A stretch of 64,000 nt of DNA from Oceanobacillus rekensis (GTDB lineage Bacteria > Bacillota > Bacilli > Bacillales > Amphibacillaceae): contig NZ_MTBQ01000001.1 in NCBI RefSeq assembly GCF_002153375.1, positions 558,001 to 622,000 of the forward strand, written 5' to 3'. Under the pieces are notes generated by a model, which worked only from the letters and a program-made list of their open reading frames with translations, was not told the DNA's origin and did not search any database. The translations under genes were made by a program, and so were the position numbers. Positions 1-9,455 of this stretch are shown in pieces (the stretch's first letter is position 1; each line of letters begins with the position of its first letter).

Positions 1-990
1 ATACCTCTGCCAATAGATTACGTAATCGGACATGAACCGATGGGTATCGTTGAAGAAGTTGGCCCCGAAGTAACGAAAGTGAAGAAAGGAGACCGAGTCG
101 TTATCCCTTTCACGGTTGCTTGTGGAACTTGTCCTTATTGTACCAATCACCTCGAGAGCCAGTGTGATAACTCCAATCCTCATTATGACTCTGGTGGTTA
201 TTTTGGATATTCGGAGAAGTTCGGTGACTACCCCGGTGGCCAAGCTGAATATCTTCGTGTACCATTTGGCAATTATACTCCATTTCTGATTCCTGAAGAT
301 TGCGAATTGGAAGATGAAAAATTACTCTTTCTCTCTGATGTGCTACCTACTGCATACTGGAGTGTGGTAAATGCAGGAGTTAAAGAAGGCGATACAGTTA
401 TTGTTCTTGGTTGTGGACCAATTGGCTTGATGACGCAAAAATTCGCCTGGCAAAAAGGTGCAGAACGGGTTATTGCGGTTGACTATTTCGACTACCGCCT
501 AAATCATGCCAGTAATATTAACCGAACAGAAGTATTTGACTTTACCAAATACGATGATATGGGTGAAACTTTAAAAGAACTAACAAAAGGCGGAGCACAT
601 GTTGTTATTGACTGTGTTGGAATGGATGGGAAAAAGTCCCCACTTGAATTTGTCGAACAGAAATTAAAGCTTCAAGGTGGAACACTCGGACCGATACAAA
701 TTGCTACCAAGGCAGTTAAAAAAGGTGGAGTCGTGCAGCTAACAGGTGTATATGGAGGATTGTATAATATGTTTCCGTTAGGCCCATTTTTCATGCGGAA
801 TATTACATTGAAAACCGGACAGGCACCAGCACGAAGTTATATGAAGGAAATTTATGAGCAAATTAAAGACGGTAAAATTGACCCAACCGACATTATCACA
901 CATACACTTTCATTAGATCAAGCGGAACACGGATATGATATTTTTAACAGTCGTAAAGATGATTGTGTGAAAGTAATCTTAAAGCCATAG
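1..990 (+). CDS. Zinc-dependent alcohol dehydrogenase, 5'-truncated by window edge
   Basis: Medium-chain Zn-dependent dehydrogenase of the glutathione-independent formaldehyde/threonine dehydrogenase-like class. The reading frame is open from base 1 (I-P-L-P-I-D-Y-V-I-GHEP), so the start codon and the first catalytic Zn ligand lie before the window. Visible are the GHE motif that supplies a Zn ligand, the structural-Zn cluster C-GTCPYC-...-C, and a Rossmann dinucleotide site (VLGCGPIGL). The large insert after the Rossmann core and the C-terminal length fit the family. Oxidation of an alcohol or aldehyde with NAD+ is inferred; the substrate cannot be read from sequence. It is followed by its own terminator and stands alone here. 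Confidence 0.9.
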   Translation: MPLPIDYVIGHEPMGIVEEVGPEVTKVKKGDRVVIPFTVACGTCPYCTNHLESQCDNSNPHYDSGGYFGYSEKFGDYPGGQAEYLRVPFGNYTPFLIPEDCELEDEKLLFLSDVLPTAYWSVVNAGVKEGDTVIVLGCGPIGLMTQKFAWQKGAERVIAVDYFDYRLNHASNINRTEVFDFTKYDDMGETLKELTKGGAHVVIDCVGMDGKKSPLEFVEQKLKLQGGTLGPIQIATKAVKKGGVVQLTGVYGGLYNMFPLGPFFMRNITLKTGQAPARSYMKEIYEQIKDGKIDPTDIITHTLSLDQAEHGYDIFNSRKDDCVKVILKP

Positions 991-1080
991 TGAGCGGGTT
1001 TAAAGCGTAGTTACTTACTGGTAAAACGAATAACACTTAATTTTCATTTGGAAATCCTGGTGCTTTACTGCATATAAATA

Positions 1081-1116
1081 AGGTTGCCCGATTCTTGAAT
1101 TGGGACAACCTTTTTT
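1081..1116 (+). terminator. Rho-independent terminator
   Basis: Near-perfect hairpin (AGGTTG-CCC... / ...GGGACAACCT) followed by TTTTTT, about 90 bp after the dehydrogenase stop codon. Confidence 0.8.
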
Positions 1117-1134
1117 AATATATACTTCAAATAA

Positions 1135-1626
1135 TCAGTATCGCATCTTTAAAGCGTTATTTGCGATTTTCATATCATTTTGAAGTAGTTTTTTCAAATC
1201 ATAGGCTGGATAAAGACCTTTTTTATACATGTAAGTAAAAACCATTTCATGGGTGTTAATAGCATTCTGCATTTGCTTGTTTAATGTTTGCCTTAGTGCA
1301 GGTGTGGCCGTTTCCGTAATTGCGATTGCATAATTTCGTACTGCTGTTTTCGAAAAAGCCAATAAATCCCCCGAGAAAAAACCTGTATCCGTGTTTCTTT
1401 CATCTTCTTCTCCTTCGCGGGGGGCTAACGAGTAAAAGCGAAGAAGTTCATTTAAGTTACCTTCCAAACCTTTTATCGTATGTTCATAAAGAGCACGTAA
1501 TTCAGCGTCCTTTACCTCACCAATAAACTTTTTTAATTTCATTAATCCGACAGATTGAAATACAACAAGCTCATGTACTTCCAGTGTCTCATGCCATGCT
1601 AAATGGTTCGGTTGATTATGTTTCAT
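1135..1626 (-). CDS. CotF-like spore coat protein
   Basis: 163-aa, all-helical protein of the coat F (CotF/YraD/YraF) family. The N-terminal HE-x-LEVHELV segment and the pattern of two helical hairpins (residues about 10-70 and 90-150) fit that ferritin-like domain. The start is ATG at 1626 behind AAAGGAGG. The family forms part of the spore coat or crust; deposition during sporulation is inferred from family knowledge. A second small helical gene follows on the same strand about 200 bp upstream, as is common for CotF-like loci. No signal peptide or membrane segment is present. Confidence 0.75.
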   Translation of the reverse strand: MKHNQPNHLAWHETLEVHELVVFQSVGLMKLKKFIGEVKDAELRALYEHTIKGLEGNLNELLRFYSLAPREGEEDERNTDTGFFSGDLLAFSKTAVRNYAIAITETATPALRQTLNKQMQNAINTHEMVFTYMYKKGLYPAYDLKKLLQNDMKIANNALKMRY

Positions 1627-1785
1627 TGTGTATGTTGCCTCCTTTTAAACTAGACAATTTCACTATATTCAACGAACTAATCAATGGGTACAGAATACAT
1701 ATGAATTGGGCACTTTAGAAATACTTAAATCACCTATATTGGCATACATTTTTGGATATTGAAATACGTTATCATTCACTTTTAA

Positions 1786-1824
1786 AAAATAAAAATTTCC
1801 AACAGATCTTACACTGGTTGGAAA
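1786..1824 (-). terminator. Terminator for the 62-aa gene
   Basis: Inverted repeat TTTCCAAC / GTTGGAAA. Read on the minus strand it is followed by an AT-rich T tract (TTTTTATTTTTT), just downstream of the 62-aa gene. Confidence 0.65.
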
Positions 1825-1834
1825 CTATTTATAC

Positions 1835-2023
1835 TTATTTTAATGAAGATAACAAATAACTTTGAGCCAATTTTGCAGAATCCGCATCTGTATGAAGCTT
1901 ATTGCGGATTTCTATGTTGTCAGTAGTTTGCGCAAGCGTTTCTAACCGCATTAAGATTCGGTCATTTTCTTCAATTATATACCGTAAATTAGCCATTTCT
2001 GTATGTGATAAGAAATAATTCAA
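1835..2023 (-). CDS. Small helical spore-associated protein (YraE/YraG-like)
   Basis: 62-aa charged helical protein (M-N-Y-F-L-S-H-T-E-M-A-N-L-R...). It resembles the short partners found next to CotF-like coat genes in Bacillaceae. That family assignment rests on context and general resemblance, not on a diagnostic motif. It starts with ATG preceded by a GGAAAGGAA stretch, ends just before its own terminator and has no membrane segment. A coat or coat-assembly role is an inference. Confidence 0.55.
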   Translation of the reverse strand: MNYFLSHTEMANLRYIIEENDRILMRLETLAQTTDNIEIRNKLHTDADSAKLAQSYLLSSLK

Positions 2024-2124
2024 GGTCGATGTTCCTTTCCTAGTTAATCTTTCTTTTTAATTTTCTCCGTAAAGTTAACAATTATACGATGTTCTACCTA
2101 TTCATAACTTATTTTATGCAATAC

Positions 2125-2158
2125 AAAAACACCTCCAATTTAAGTATATGGGAGGTGC
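2125..2158 (-). terminator. Terminator after ybaK
   Basis: CACCTCC / GGAGGTG stem. On the minus strand it is followed by TTTTTG, about 30 bp after the ybaK stop. Confidence 0.75.
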
Positions 2159-2189
2159 AGTTTGTCTGATAACCAGCAGATGTTTTTTA

Positions 2190-2672
2190 TTATGTTAAAT
2201 CTGCGTAAACAGCTTCTGTAACGCTCAACAAGTCTGCTGGTGCTAATTCAATCTGCATTCCTCTTTTCCCTGCAGATAGTATAATTTTATCCATTGTTTT
2301 GGCAGTCGCTGCAACATATGTCGGAAAGTTTTTCTTCATTCCTATTGGTGAACAGCCTCCACGAATATATCCGGTAGTCGCCTCGATATCTTTCATACCG
2401 AGCATTTCTACTTTTTTATTGCCACTCACTTTTGCTAAAGCTTTCAAATCCAATTCATGTTCAGCAGGAATACAGGCAATTGTTACCCCTGTTTTTTCTC
2501 CGACGGTTACCAATGTTTTATAAATTTTATCAAGTGGCATTCCTATTTTTTCTGCTGCTGTTTTTGCATCCAGATGTTCCGCACTCCAAGGATATTCATG
2601 GACATAATAGCTGATTTTTTCCTTTTCCAGCATGCGAATCGCATTTGTCTTTTGTATTTTCTTCTTTTTCAT
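2190..2672 (-). CDS. ybaK: Cys-tRNA(Pro)/Cys-tRNA(Cys) deacylase YbaK
   Basis: 160-aa YbaK/EbsC-type trans-editing enzyme that hydrolyses Cys mischarged onto tRNA(Pro) in the cytoplasm. The whole protein is the single YbaK/aaRS-associated domain. Visible family features are Y-K-T-L-V near residue 50, the central CIPAEHELDLKALAK segment, and G-Y-x-x-GGCSPIG-x-K, which lines the active site. Length is normal for the family (155-165). ATG start behind GAGGGAT. It is monocistronic with its own terminator. Confidence 0.92.
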   Translation of the reverse strand: MKKKKIQKTNAIRMLEKEKISYYVHEYPWSAEHLDAKTAAEKIGMPLDKIYKTLVTVGEKTGVTIACIPAEHELDLKALAKVSGNKKVEMLGMKDIEATTGYIRGGCSPIGMKKNFPTYVAATAKTMDKIILSAGKRGMQIELAPADLLSVTEAVYADLT

Positions 2673-2815
2673 TTCAGATCCCTCTTATGTGTTATATGGT
2701 TACATCTAGTTTAGCATAAATTAGATTAGTTAATATGTCCTATGTGTTGCATTCCCTCTTTATGGGTATAGAAAAACTAATATCGGAAGGAATGTTGTAG
2801 AAATGGAGGACTTTT

Positions 2816-4282
2816 ATGTTACCAGAGCTTATCGATTCGAATTTTATCATCCTTGCGTTTTCACTTATACTCATTGTCAGCATCCTTGGAACTAAATTCG
2901 CATCGAAAGTTAATACCCCTTCCCTTGTTTTCTTTATCACACTGGGAATTCTCATTGGAAGTGAAGGGCTGAATATATTTGACTTTTACAATCCAAAGAT
3001 AGCACAGTTAATCGGAATGATGGCATTAGTTGTTATTTTATTTGATGGTGGGATTAAAACAAATTGGACAACAATTAAACCAGTCGTTATCCCCTCCATA
3101 TCCCTTGCCACACTTGGAGTGGTGATTACTTCATTTATTTTGGGGGTCGCTGCAAAGTACATTTTTGGGCTTAGTTGGCCCGAGGCTTTACTTATGGGTT
3201 CCCTCGTTGGTTCTACAGATGCTGCTGCAGTTTTTGCCATGTTAAAAGGAAAAAATATAAACGATCGATTGGAAGCAACACTGGAAGCGGAATCAGGTGC
3301 CAATGATCCGATGGCTGTATTTCTTACGGTTACACTTATTTCATTCGTACAAATGGAAAGTAATGGTGTTTTATGGTTATTTGGTAGTTTTCTATGGAAT
3401 ATGGGCGGGGGGCTCTTCATAGGTCTACTGATTGGATGGTTTGGAAATAAAGCGTTGCAGAGAGTTACATTGAATTCTAGCGGGCTTTATCCTCTACATG
3501 CCCTCTCATTTGCATTTCTCGCATATAGTGGAGCATCCTTATTGAATGCAAGTGGGCTACTAGCAGTGTACACTGCAGCCATCTACATTGGAAACACTGG
3601 ATTAAAACATCGAAATGCAATTCTTCAGTTTAATGAGGGATTCAGCTGGATTGCTCAAATTGTCCTATTTATCACGCTTGGACTTTTTGTCATACCAAGT
3701 ACTCTTTTTCAGTGGGAAATTATATGGAAAGCACTACTCTTATCCTTTATTCTTATGTTGATAGCTAGACCAATTGCAGCATTCCTATCCACTATTGGTA
3801 TGAACTTTAATATACGGGAAAAATTACTCTTATCGTGGGCAGGGCTTCGTGGTGCAGTGCCTATTGTACTCGCACTTTTCCCAATGATAGCCGGAATTGA
3901 AAATAGTCAAGTTTATTTCAACGTTATATTCTTCGTCGTGTTAACATCAACGTTATTTCAAGGCACAACTATTTCATGGTTAGCAGAGAAATTAAAAGTG
4001 GTCAAGCCTGACAGCAATATACAAGTTAATCATATGGAGTTATTATCGATAGGAAAAAATAATTTGGAAATTGTAGAAATTGTTATAGGTGAAAATACAA
4101 AGGCGGTCGGAAAGAAAATTAAAAATCTTGGACTACCGACAAAGGCAAATATTACATTTATTCTGCGTAATGGTGAAACCGTTTCTCCACATGGTAATAT
4201 TACACTCCAGGAGAATGACCTGCTCTACATTCTCACCCCAGACAATGAGGTTGAAAGAATGAAGAGCATATTAAAAGAATAG
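2816..4282 (+). CDS. Potassium/proton antiporter, CPA1 family (NhaP2/CvrA-like)
   Basis: 488-aa integral membrane cation/proton antiporter with about 12 transmembrane helices in residues 5-395, followed by a cytosolic TrkA-C (RCK-C) domain at about 405-488. The ion-site motif G-A-N-DPMAVFLT in the sixth helix region and the FDGGIKT segment are typical of CPA1. The TrkA-C tail points to K+ rather than Na+ and to nucleotide or ion gating; this is the NhaP2/CvrA architecture. ATG start behind TGGAGGA. It is divergent from ybaK. A role in K+ and pH homeostasis under salt stress is a family-based inference. Confidence 0.88.
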   Translation: MLPELIDSNFIILAFSLILIVSILGTKFASKVNTPSLVFFITLGILIGSEGLNIFDFYNPKIAQLIGMMALVVILFDGGIKTNWTTIKPVVIPSISLATLGVVITSFILGVAAKYIFGLSWPEALLMGSLVGSTDAAAVFAMLKGKNINDRLEATLEAESGANDPMAVFLTVTLISFVQMESNGVLWLFGSFLWNMGGGLFIGLLIGWFGNKALQRVTLNSSGLYPLHALSFAFLAYSGASLLNASGLLAVYTAAIYIGNTGLKHRNAILQFNEGFSWIAQIVLFITLGLFVIPSTLFQWEIIWKALLLSFILMLIARPIAAFLSTIGMNFNIREKLLLSWAGLRGAVPIVLALFPMIAGIENSQVYFNVIFFVVLTSTLFQGTTISWLAEKLKVVKPDSNIQVNHMELLSIGKNNLEIVEIVIGENTKAVGKKIKNLGLPTKANITFILRNGETVSPHGNITLQENDLLYILTPDNEVERMKSILKE

Positions 4283-4327
4283 AGGTCATACTAGTGGATA
4301 TTTTTAAAGCATCCACACTTTAATTTC

Positions 4328-6310
4328 TTATAGTTTGAATCCAGCGACTAGTTCGTTCATTTCTTCTGCTAGTTTTGCAAGTTGTTCAGAGCTTCTAGCG
4401 ACTTCCTCTATGGAACTTGCGGATTGCTCGGCGGTTGCTGCAGCTTCTTCAACGCCTGCAGCAGCTTCTTCTGAAACAGAGGCAATCTCTTCAATAGAAT
4501 TGTTCATCTCCTGACTGTTAGCTTCAATTTCTGAAAGGTTTTCTGAAACGATTCGGATTGTTTCTGCCATTTCGCTAACAGAGTTATTGATTTTCAAGAA
4601 AGTATCACCAGTTGTTTTGATTTGACTCGTACCCTGCTCCACTTCCTTGTATCCGTTTTTCAATGAATCTGCAACATTACTGGATTCCAATTGGATTGCA
4701 GAAACAAATCCCGTAATTTCAGTTACCGATTCAGATACTTGTTCAGCAAGTTTTCTTACTTCATCTGCAACAACAGCAAAGCCTTTTCCAGCCTCTCCAG
4801 CCCTCGCTGCTTCAATTGCCGCATTCAGTGCAAGTAGATTCGTCTGTCTGGCGATGCCCTGGATTACTTCAACTAGCTTGGAAATTTTCTGTGATTGCTT
4901 GTCGAGTTCCTCCATCTTCGTTACAGATTCCTGCACAATTCTATCAATCTTAACCATTTGCTGATTCGATAAATCCATTAGTTGCTTGCCTTCAACTGTT
5001 GATTGGAGAACATCTTCGGAAGAGCGCCTTACTTGTTCACCCTTTACATTTGTCTCCTGTATATTTAAGGAAAAATTACCCATCGTGCTTGCCAATGAAC
5101 TTGCACTGTTTGCCTGTCTTTCGGTTCCCGCAGCAATTTCCTGCATCGTCATTGAAATTTGCTCCGAACCACTTTTAACTTCTACTGATGATTGCGTCAT
5201 TTCCTCACTTTGGGAAGCAACATTTGTGGATGCTGTGGCAACCTGTGATAATGTGTCATGCAAATTATCCCTCATTACCTGCATGGATTTGGTCAATTGG
5301 CCAATCTCATCATTTCGTTTACTGTCCTTTATCGCCAACCTCAAATTACCTTTTGATAGCTCAATCATTAACTCGGAGATCCTTCGAATTGGATTCGCAA
5401 TAGAACCACTAAAGATGACAGATACAATCGACACGATAATTAAGACAATTAACGCAATCAGCAATCCAATCGACAAAATTTGCTGATTTGTTTCCTTCAT
5501 TGTCGATATATCTTGAGTTATTCCAATGACCCCAATCGTATCATTTCCCGTTGGATCAATCATCGGTAAATAAGAATTCATTGTTTGATCATCCGTTTCT
5601 GCGACCTTTTCTCCTCCAATAACCGATGCTAAAACGGTTCCATCATCTAATTTCCCTCCGATGTTTTCTGGTACAGAAGACTGAACAATTTCTCCTCCTG
5701 TATTATATAAGTCAATGGTTACTCCCTGTAGTTTTTCACTCATTTGATTTAGGAATGTGTCATCCACTCCCATTTGCAGTGTCCCGATTATTTCATTATT
5801 CAACAGAATCGGGGAAAAGGCACGTACAGATAGACCCGATTTTCCAAATTCAAAACCGGATATAGACTCCCCTTCTAGAGCATATTGAATCGCTTCTATA
5901 TCACTTTTGTCATCCCCAAATGTTGTCGGTTCATGTCCTCTGAAATAAACCATTCCATTGCTATCACCAAATTCAAGGACTTCAATGTTGTGTTCAGAAT
6001 TCAAACGTGAATAAACCCCATTTACTAGATTAAGCAGTGTATCACGGTCATCTACATGAAGCGCCTCAGCAAAATCCGTGTTTTGTGAATATATTTTGGT
6101 AATATCTAGAAGATCTCCCGCCACATTATCAAATTCAGATTGAATGATATGTTCCATATTAGCTTGTTGATCCGTTATCAGTTTATTAAAACCATTGGAT
6201 GTCGTAAGAGAAATTAGAGCAATCGTAACAACCAATGGAATAATTGTTATTGCTAGAAATATCGTAATTAATTTCTTTTTTAAACTATTTGTTGCAAATA
6301 TCTTTTTCAT
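4328..6310 (-). CDS. Methyl-accepting chemotaxis protein (dCache-type sensor)
   Basis: 660-aa membrane chemoreceptor. TM1 is at about 13-35, an extracytoplasmic Cache-type ligand domain at about 40-280, TM2 at about 283-305, HAMP at about 305-360, and a long coiled-coil signalling domain with the conserved hairpin tip ([19 protein letters not shown]) near residue 500. Ligand unknown. It is expected to act with CheA/CheW, none of which is encoded here. Start ATG behind AAGGAG with 8-nt spacing. It converges on the antiporter with only 45 bp between stop codons; a short GTGGAT/ATCCAC hairpin lies in that gap. Confidence 0.93.
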   Translation of the reverse strand: MKKIFATNSLKKKLITIFLAITIIPLVVTIALISLTTSNGFNKLITDQQANMEHIIQSEFDNVAGDLLDITKIYSQNTDFAEALHVDDRDTLLNLVNGVYSRLNSEHNIEVLEFGDSNGMVYFRGHEPTTFGDDKSDIEAIQYALEGESISGFEFGKSGLSVRAFSPILLNNEIIGTLQMGVDDTFLNQMSEKLQGVTIDLYNTGGEIVQSSVPENIGGKLDDGTVLASVIGGEKVAETDDQTMNSYLPMIDPTGNDTIGVIGITQDISTMKETNQQILSIGLLIALIVLIIVSIVSVIFSGSIANPIRRISELMIELSKGNLRLAIKDSKRNDEIGQLTKSMQVMRDNLHDTLSQVATASTNVASQSEEMTQSSVEVKSGSEQISMTMQEIAAGTERQANSASSLASTMGNFSLNIQETNVKGEQVRRSSEDVLQSTVEGKQLMDLSNQQMVKIDRIVQESVTKMEELDKQSQKISKLVEVIQGIARQTNLLALNAAIEAARAGEAGKGFAVVADEVRKLAEQVSESVTEITGFVSAIQLESSNVADSLKNGYKEVEQGTSQIKTTGDTFLKINNSVSEMAETIRIVSENLSEIEANSQEMNNSIEEIASVSEEAAAGVEEAAATAEQSASSIEEVARSSEQLAKLAEEMNELVAGFKL

Positions 6311-6449
6311 CTAGTAATCTCCTTATGTATCGTCTTTTATGTTTACACCCTGAATTAATATCGGTCCGAAAAGTGTATTTGTGTAGAACATTTCATCTAA
6401 AATCACTTTCATCTAGTAAATCAATAATATATTAGGGTTCGAAAGCATA

Positions 6450-6496
6450 AAAAATACCGCTACCAAACTTTAAATAGTTGGTAGCGGTATTTTTAG
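6450..6496 (-). terminator. Strong bidirectional terminator
   Basis: 15-bp perfect stem (AAATACCGCTACCAA / its complement) with flanking A and T runs, immediately after the exporter stop codon. Confidence 0.9.
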
Positions 6497-6500
6497 TAGC

Positions 6501-7553
6501 CTACTGCTTATTTCTACGTATCTCTTTCATTCGAACAAATCTTTCGAGTTTATCAAGCTCATAAAAGAGTTCAATGATACTGTTTGCAATTGGAAATACA
6601 TATTCCCATTTTTCATAATCAGATCCTTGCAGTGTTTCAATCAAATTATTAATCGTAATCCGCATTGCAATTTTAGTTTCTTTTTGAAGATCACTATCTA
6701 AAATAATTCTATCTTCATACATTAACAATACATTCTCACTATAGGTATTCATTTCACTTACGAGATTTTTAATTAAATGTGATTTTCCACTCTCAATAAC
6801 TTCTATATTTTCAAGATTTATTTCAAGTTGCTGAATTAAAGTATGTTTCTTGCGCAGTACCCGAATCATATGTTTATATATAACGATATTGCGTAAGAAA
6901 TCGATTCTCTTACGGATGAATAAACTATTTCTCTCATCAGATATAATTTCAAAATAATCCCTAGATTTATTGATTAGTTTTTCAACTTCCCTGTCTTCAT
7001 CTTTCATATGGGGGACACTCATTGTTTTATTTGGAATAACTCGCAACAAGAAATTTGTCTTTTCACTAGCTTTTTTAATCATACTAAATAAGATTTTCTG
7101 ATGATCAGGTGGATATACGAGAACATTTACAATAAATGCTGAGATTACACCGATACCAACAAGTGATAATCGTTCTAAAACATAAATGATATTAATTGTA
7201 TCTTCATAACTCGCAAGCATCATATTCACAATGGTCAACACGGTTAGGCTCACCGTTTTATTCAATCCAAGCCTGATATTGATTGCAATTGATATAATTA
7301 CTACTGCCCCTACTGAGATTGGATTATTACCAACCAAAACCATTCCAAGCAATGCAAATATCAGACCGATTCCATTAGAAATGACAACTTCTTTTATATA
7401 TTTAAACGAGCGCATAATGGAGGGCTGCATTGCCAATACCGCAGCCATTGCAGCTACAATTTCCAGCTCCATCTCTAAGATACCTGTTATTAATAATGTC
7501 AAAGCAACCGCTAGACCAGTTTTCACCATCCGCGGCCCAATATTAAAATCCAT
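6501..7553 (-). CDS. Aromatic acid exporter family membrane protein (FUSC/ArAE type)
   Basis: About 350 aa. The N-terminal half holds roughly six hydrophobic helices (residues about 10-145) of the FUSC/aromatic-acid-exporter fold. The C-terminal half is a soluble helical domain (about 150-350) rich in charged residues, as in YqjA/DUF939 proteins. I place the start at ATG 7553, with GAGGTG 9 nt upstream; an in-frame GTG at 7565 would overlap that ribosome site. Transport substrate not determinable. It stands alone between a strong terminator and a repeat-filled gap. Confidence 0.8.
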   Translation of the reverse strand: MDFNIGPRMVKTGLAVALTLLITGILEMELEIVAAMAAVLAMQPSIMRSFKYIKEVVISNGIGLIFALLGMVLVGNNPISVGAVVIISIAINIRLGLNKTVSLTVLTIVNMMLASYEDTINIIYVLERLSLVGIGVISAFIVNVLVYPPDHQKILFSMIKKASEKTNFLLRVIPNKTMSVPHMKDEDREVEKLINKSRDYFEIISDERNSLFIRKRIDFLRNIVIYKHMIRVLRKKHTLIQQLEINLENIEVIESGKSHLIKNLVSEMNTYSENVLLMYEDRIILDSDLQKETKIAMRITINNLIETLQGSDYEKWEYVFPIANSIIELFYELDKLERFVRMKEIRRNKQ

Positions 7554-7600
7554 TTCTCTCTGCACCTCACTAGCAAATAGTATACCCCTTTAAACAAAAA

Positions 7601-7650
7601 CTGTCACTTCCCAAAAACTGAACAGTGGCCGTCACTCCCCGATTTTTGTC
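7601..7650 (+). repeat. Family A short repeat, two copies
   Basis: A degenerate copy (TGTCACTTCCCAAAAACTG) at about 7601-7620 and a good copy (GTCACTCCCCGATTTTTGTC) at 7631-7650. The same motif recurs at 7903, 17604, 18438, 24416, 24786 and 38788, always in this orientation. No coding function. Confidence 0.7.
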
Positions 7651-7676
7651 TATTTCCGTTTATTTAGTTCTGACCA

Positions 7677-7926
7677 CGATAAAGTAGACTTGCCGACTGA
7701 CTTTCTTGTTAGAGGCTTAGTCGCACTTATACCCTCGTGGTGAAAGTCAACATCCATTCGCTTTCAGCTTAAGGTGTTTCCTTTATCTCCGGCGAAGGAA
7801 TGTTCAACAAGAACGCCACATCACGTGGATACTTTAAACCATCCTCGTCCTGTGGGGCGCAGTCTAATAGCTCCCAAACGGTCGCCTACACTTCCTAAAT
7901 ATTGTCACTTCCCGATTTTTGTCGAA
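7677..7926. repeat. Family C repeat, copy 1 (~250 bp)
   Basis: Long interspersed non-coding repeat shared with 17441-17627. Shared blocks include CGATAAAG-A-GACTTGCCGAC, GAGGCTTAGTCGCACTTATA, GGTGAAAGTCAACATC, GTTTCCTTTATCTCC and AACGGTCGCCTACACTT. Both copies end in a family A motif. This copy carries about 60 bp (around 7795-7860) absent from the other. Every frame is broken by stops or lacks a ribosome site. Confidence 0.8.
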
Positions 7927-7949
7927 TGTGTTGTTCTTATTTTATACAT

Positions 7950-7998
7950 AAAAAAATCTGTATCGCAAAGAATCGTATTTTGCGTTACAGATTTTTTT
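7950..7998 (-). terminator. Terminator after the symporter gene
   Basis: AAAAAAATCTGTA...TACAGATTTTTTT inverted repeat extended by CGCAAA/TTTGCG. It can act in both directions. Confidence 0.85.
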
Positions 7999-8030
7999 CG
8001 TTTTCATATACTTTTAACTCTCAAAACGTT

Positions 8031-8999
8031 TTAGCTTATCTTATTATTTTTAGTTGAATCGTCTATACCTTTATTATCACTTCTTTTTCCCCACCAGGTT
8101 GCCAAAAGTGGTCCAGAAATATTATGCCAGACACTGAAGATTGCACTTGGTACAGCAGCAATTGGAGCAAAGTGTGCCATGGCTAATGTGGCGCCAAGTC
8201 CTGAATTTTGCATGCCAACTTCAATCGATACTGCTTTTTGTTCATCTAAATCCAATTTAAATACTTTAGCTAATAAGAATCCAACCAGAAGACCTAAAAC
8301 ATTATGTAGTACAACAACTGCAAAAATAAGTAATCCTGTTGTGATGATAGATTCTTTATTCACTGCAACAACTGCAGATGCTACCGCAACAATCCCAATA
8401 ACTGAGACAAGTGGTAATGCAGTAACACTTTTCTTCACTTGTTTACTGAACATCAATCGAACTATTACCCCTAATGCGATTGGTAGTAATACAACCTGTA
8501 CAATCGACATAAACATAGCCCCGAAAGATACTGGAAGCCATTGACTTGCTAACAACAATGTCAAGGCAGGTGTTAAAATTGGTGCTAATAATGTTGAAAT
8601 GGATGTGATCGTTACAGATAAAGCTGTATTTCCTTTTGCCATAAAAGTCATTACATTAGAAGCAGTTCCACCCGGACAGCACCCAACCAAAATGACGCCG
8701 ACCGCTACTTCTGCCGGCAATTGAAAAAGGTATGCCAGTCCAAATGCAAGCAATGGCATGATGGTATACTGTGCCACAACCCCAATTAATACACTTTTAG
8801 GTGCTTTAATTATCCCTTTAAAATCACCTGCTTTAAGTGTAAGCCCCATTCCAAACATTATGATACCTAACAGGAGTGAAATATGTGGAGCAATCCATGT
8901 AAAGCCTTCCGGAACAAAAAAACTAAATAATGCAAAAATAATTACCCATAATGCGAACGTGCTTTGAGCAAAACTACTAATCTTCCCTATCGTCTTCAA
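8031..8999 (-). CDS. Bile acid:sodium symporter family protein (YocS-like)
   Basis: 322-aa BASS-family transporter with nine to ten hydrophobic helices. The family signature GCCPGGTASNVMTF lies near residue 105, with a second crossover region around E-V-GMQNSGLGA near 260. Na+-coupled uptake of an organic anion is known for the family; in bacteria the substrate is often a keto-acid or pantoate-like compound, so the annotated bile-acid label should not be taken literally. The start is TTG at 8999 with GAGGGGG 8 nt upstream. Monocistronic. Confidence 0.9.
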   Translation of the reverse strand: MKTIGKISSFAQSTFALWVIIFALFSFFVPEGFTWIAPHISLLLGIIMFGMGLTLKAGDFKGIIKAPKSVLIGVVAQYTIMPLLAFGLAYLFQLPAEVAVGVILVGCCPGGTASNVMTFMAKGNTALSVTITSISTLLAPILTPALTLLLASQWLPVSFGAMFMSIVQVVLLPIALGVIVRLMFSKQVKKSVTALPLVSVIGIVAVASAVVAVNKESIITTGLLIFAVVVLHNVLGLLVGFLLAKVFKLDLDEQKAVSIEVGMQNSGLGATLAMAHFAPIAAVPSAIFSVWHNISGPLLATWWGKRSDNKGIDDSTKNNKIS

Positions 9000-9218
9000 C
9001 TATATTGCCCCCTCTATGAAAAATAAACGGAAAACTATTTGAATTAACAATTAACATCCGATTAATTGATGATTTTAGCATAAAAACAAGAAGAAAGATA
9101 GAAATTTTTCACTCAATTTAAAATAAACATAGTAATTTATTATAAATGATTATATTTTTTTGTATGGTATAATTACAACACTAAAATATATTGTGCTTTG
9201 GAAAGAAAGGTGATTCAG

Positions 9219-9455
9219 ATGTTTAAAAAGTTAATGAAGCAATTAAAACACCTCTCTCAAGGAAGTAGCGGAAGAAGACATAGCAGGTACCGTAAAAGAA
9301 GCAGTGATGACCGATATCGTTATCATCGCGGAAGCAGTAGTGATCGCAAATATGGCTATCGCCGTGGAAGCAGTAGTAGTAATCACCGGTTTAGACAGTC
9401 TCCAATGAGCGGAAGCAAACGCTATAAAAACAGAAAAAGATACAGTAGCAGCTAA
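9219..9455 (+). CDS. CotG-like Ser/Arg/Tyr-rich basic small protein
   Basis: 78 aa, extremely basic and low in complexity: 19 Ser, 16 Arg, 9 Lys and 7 Tyr. A short amphipathic start (M-F-K-K-L-M-K-Q-L-K-H-L) is followed by degenerate units of the form R-Y-R-x-R-SS-D-D, Y-H-R-G-SSS-D, Y-R-R-G-SSSS. The DNA of the unit (GGAAGCAGTAGT) is itself repeated. I choose ATG 9219, with AGAAAGGTG at the right distance, over an in-frame start at 9198. Composition resembles CotG-type coat proteins, which are phosphorylated on Ser in Bacillus. Its stop overlaps the stop of the convergent kinase gene by 4 bp. Possible kinase substrate; function otherwise unknown. Confidence 0.7.
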   Translation: MFKKLMKQLKHLSQGSSGRRHSRYRKRSSDDRYRYHRGSSSDRKYGYRRGSSSSNHRFRQSPMSGSKRYKNRKRYSSS

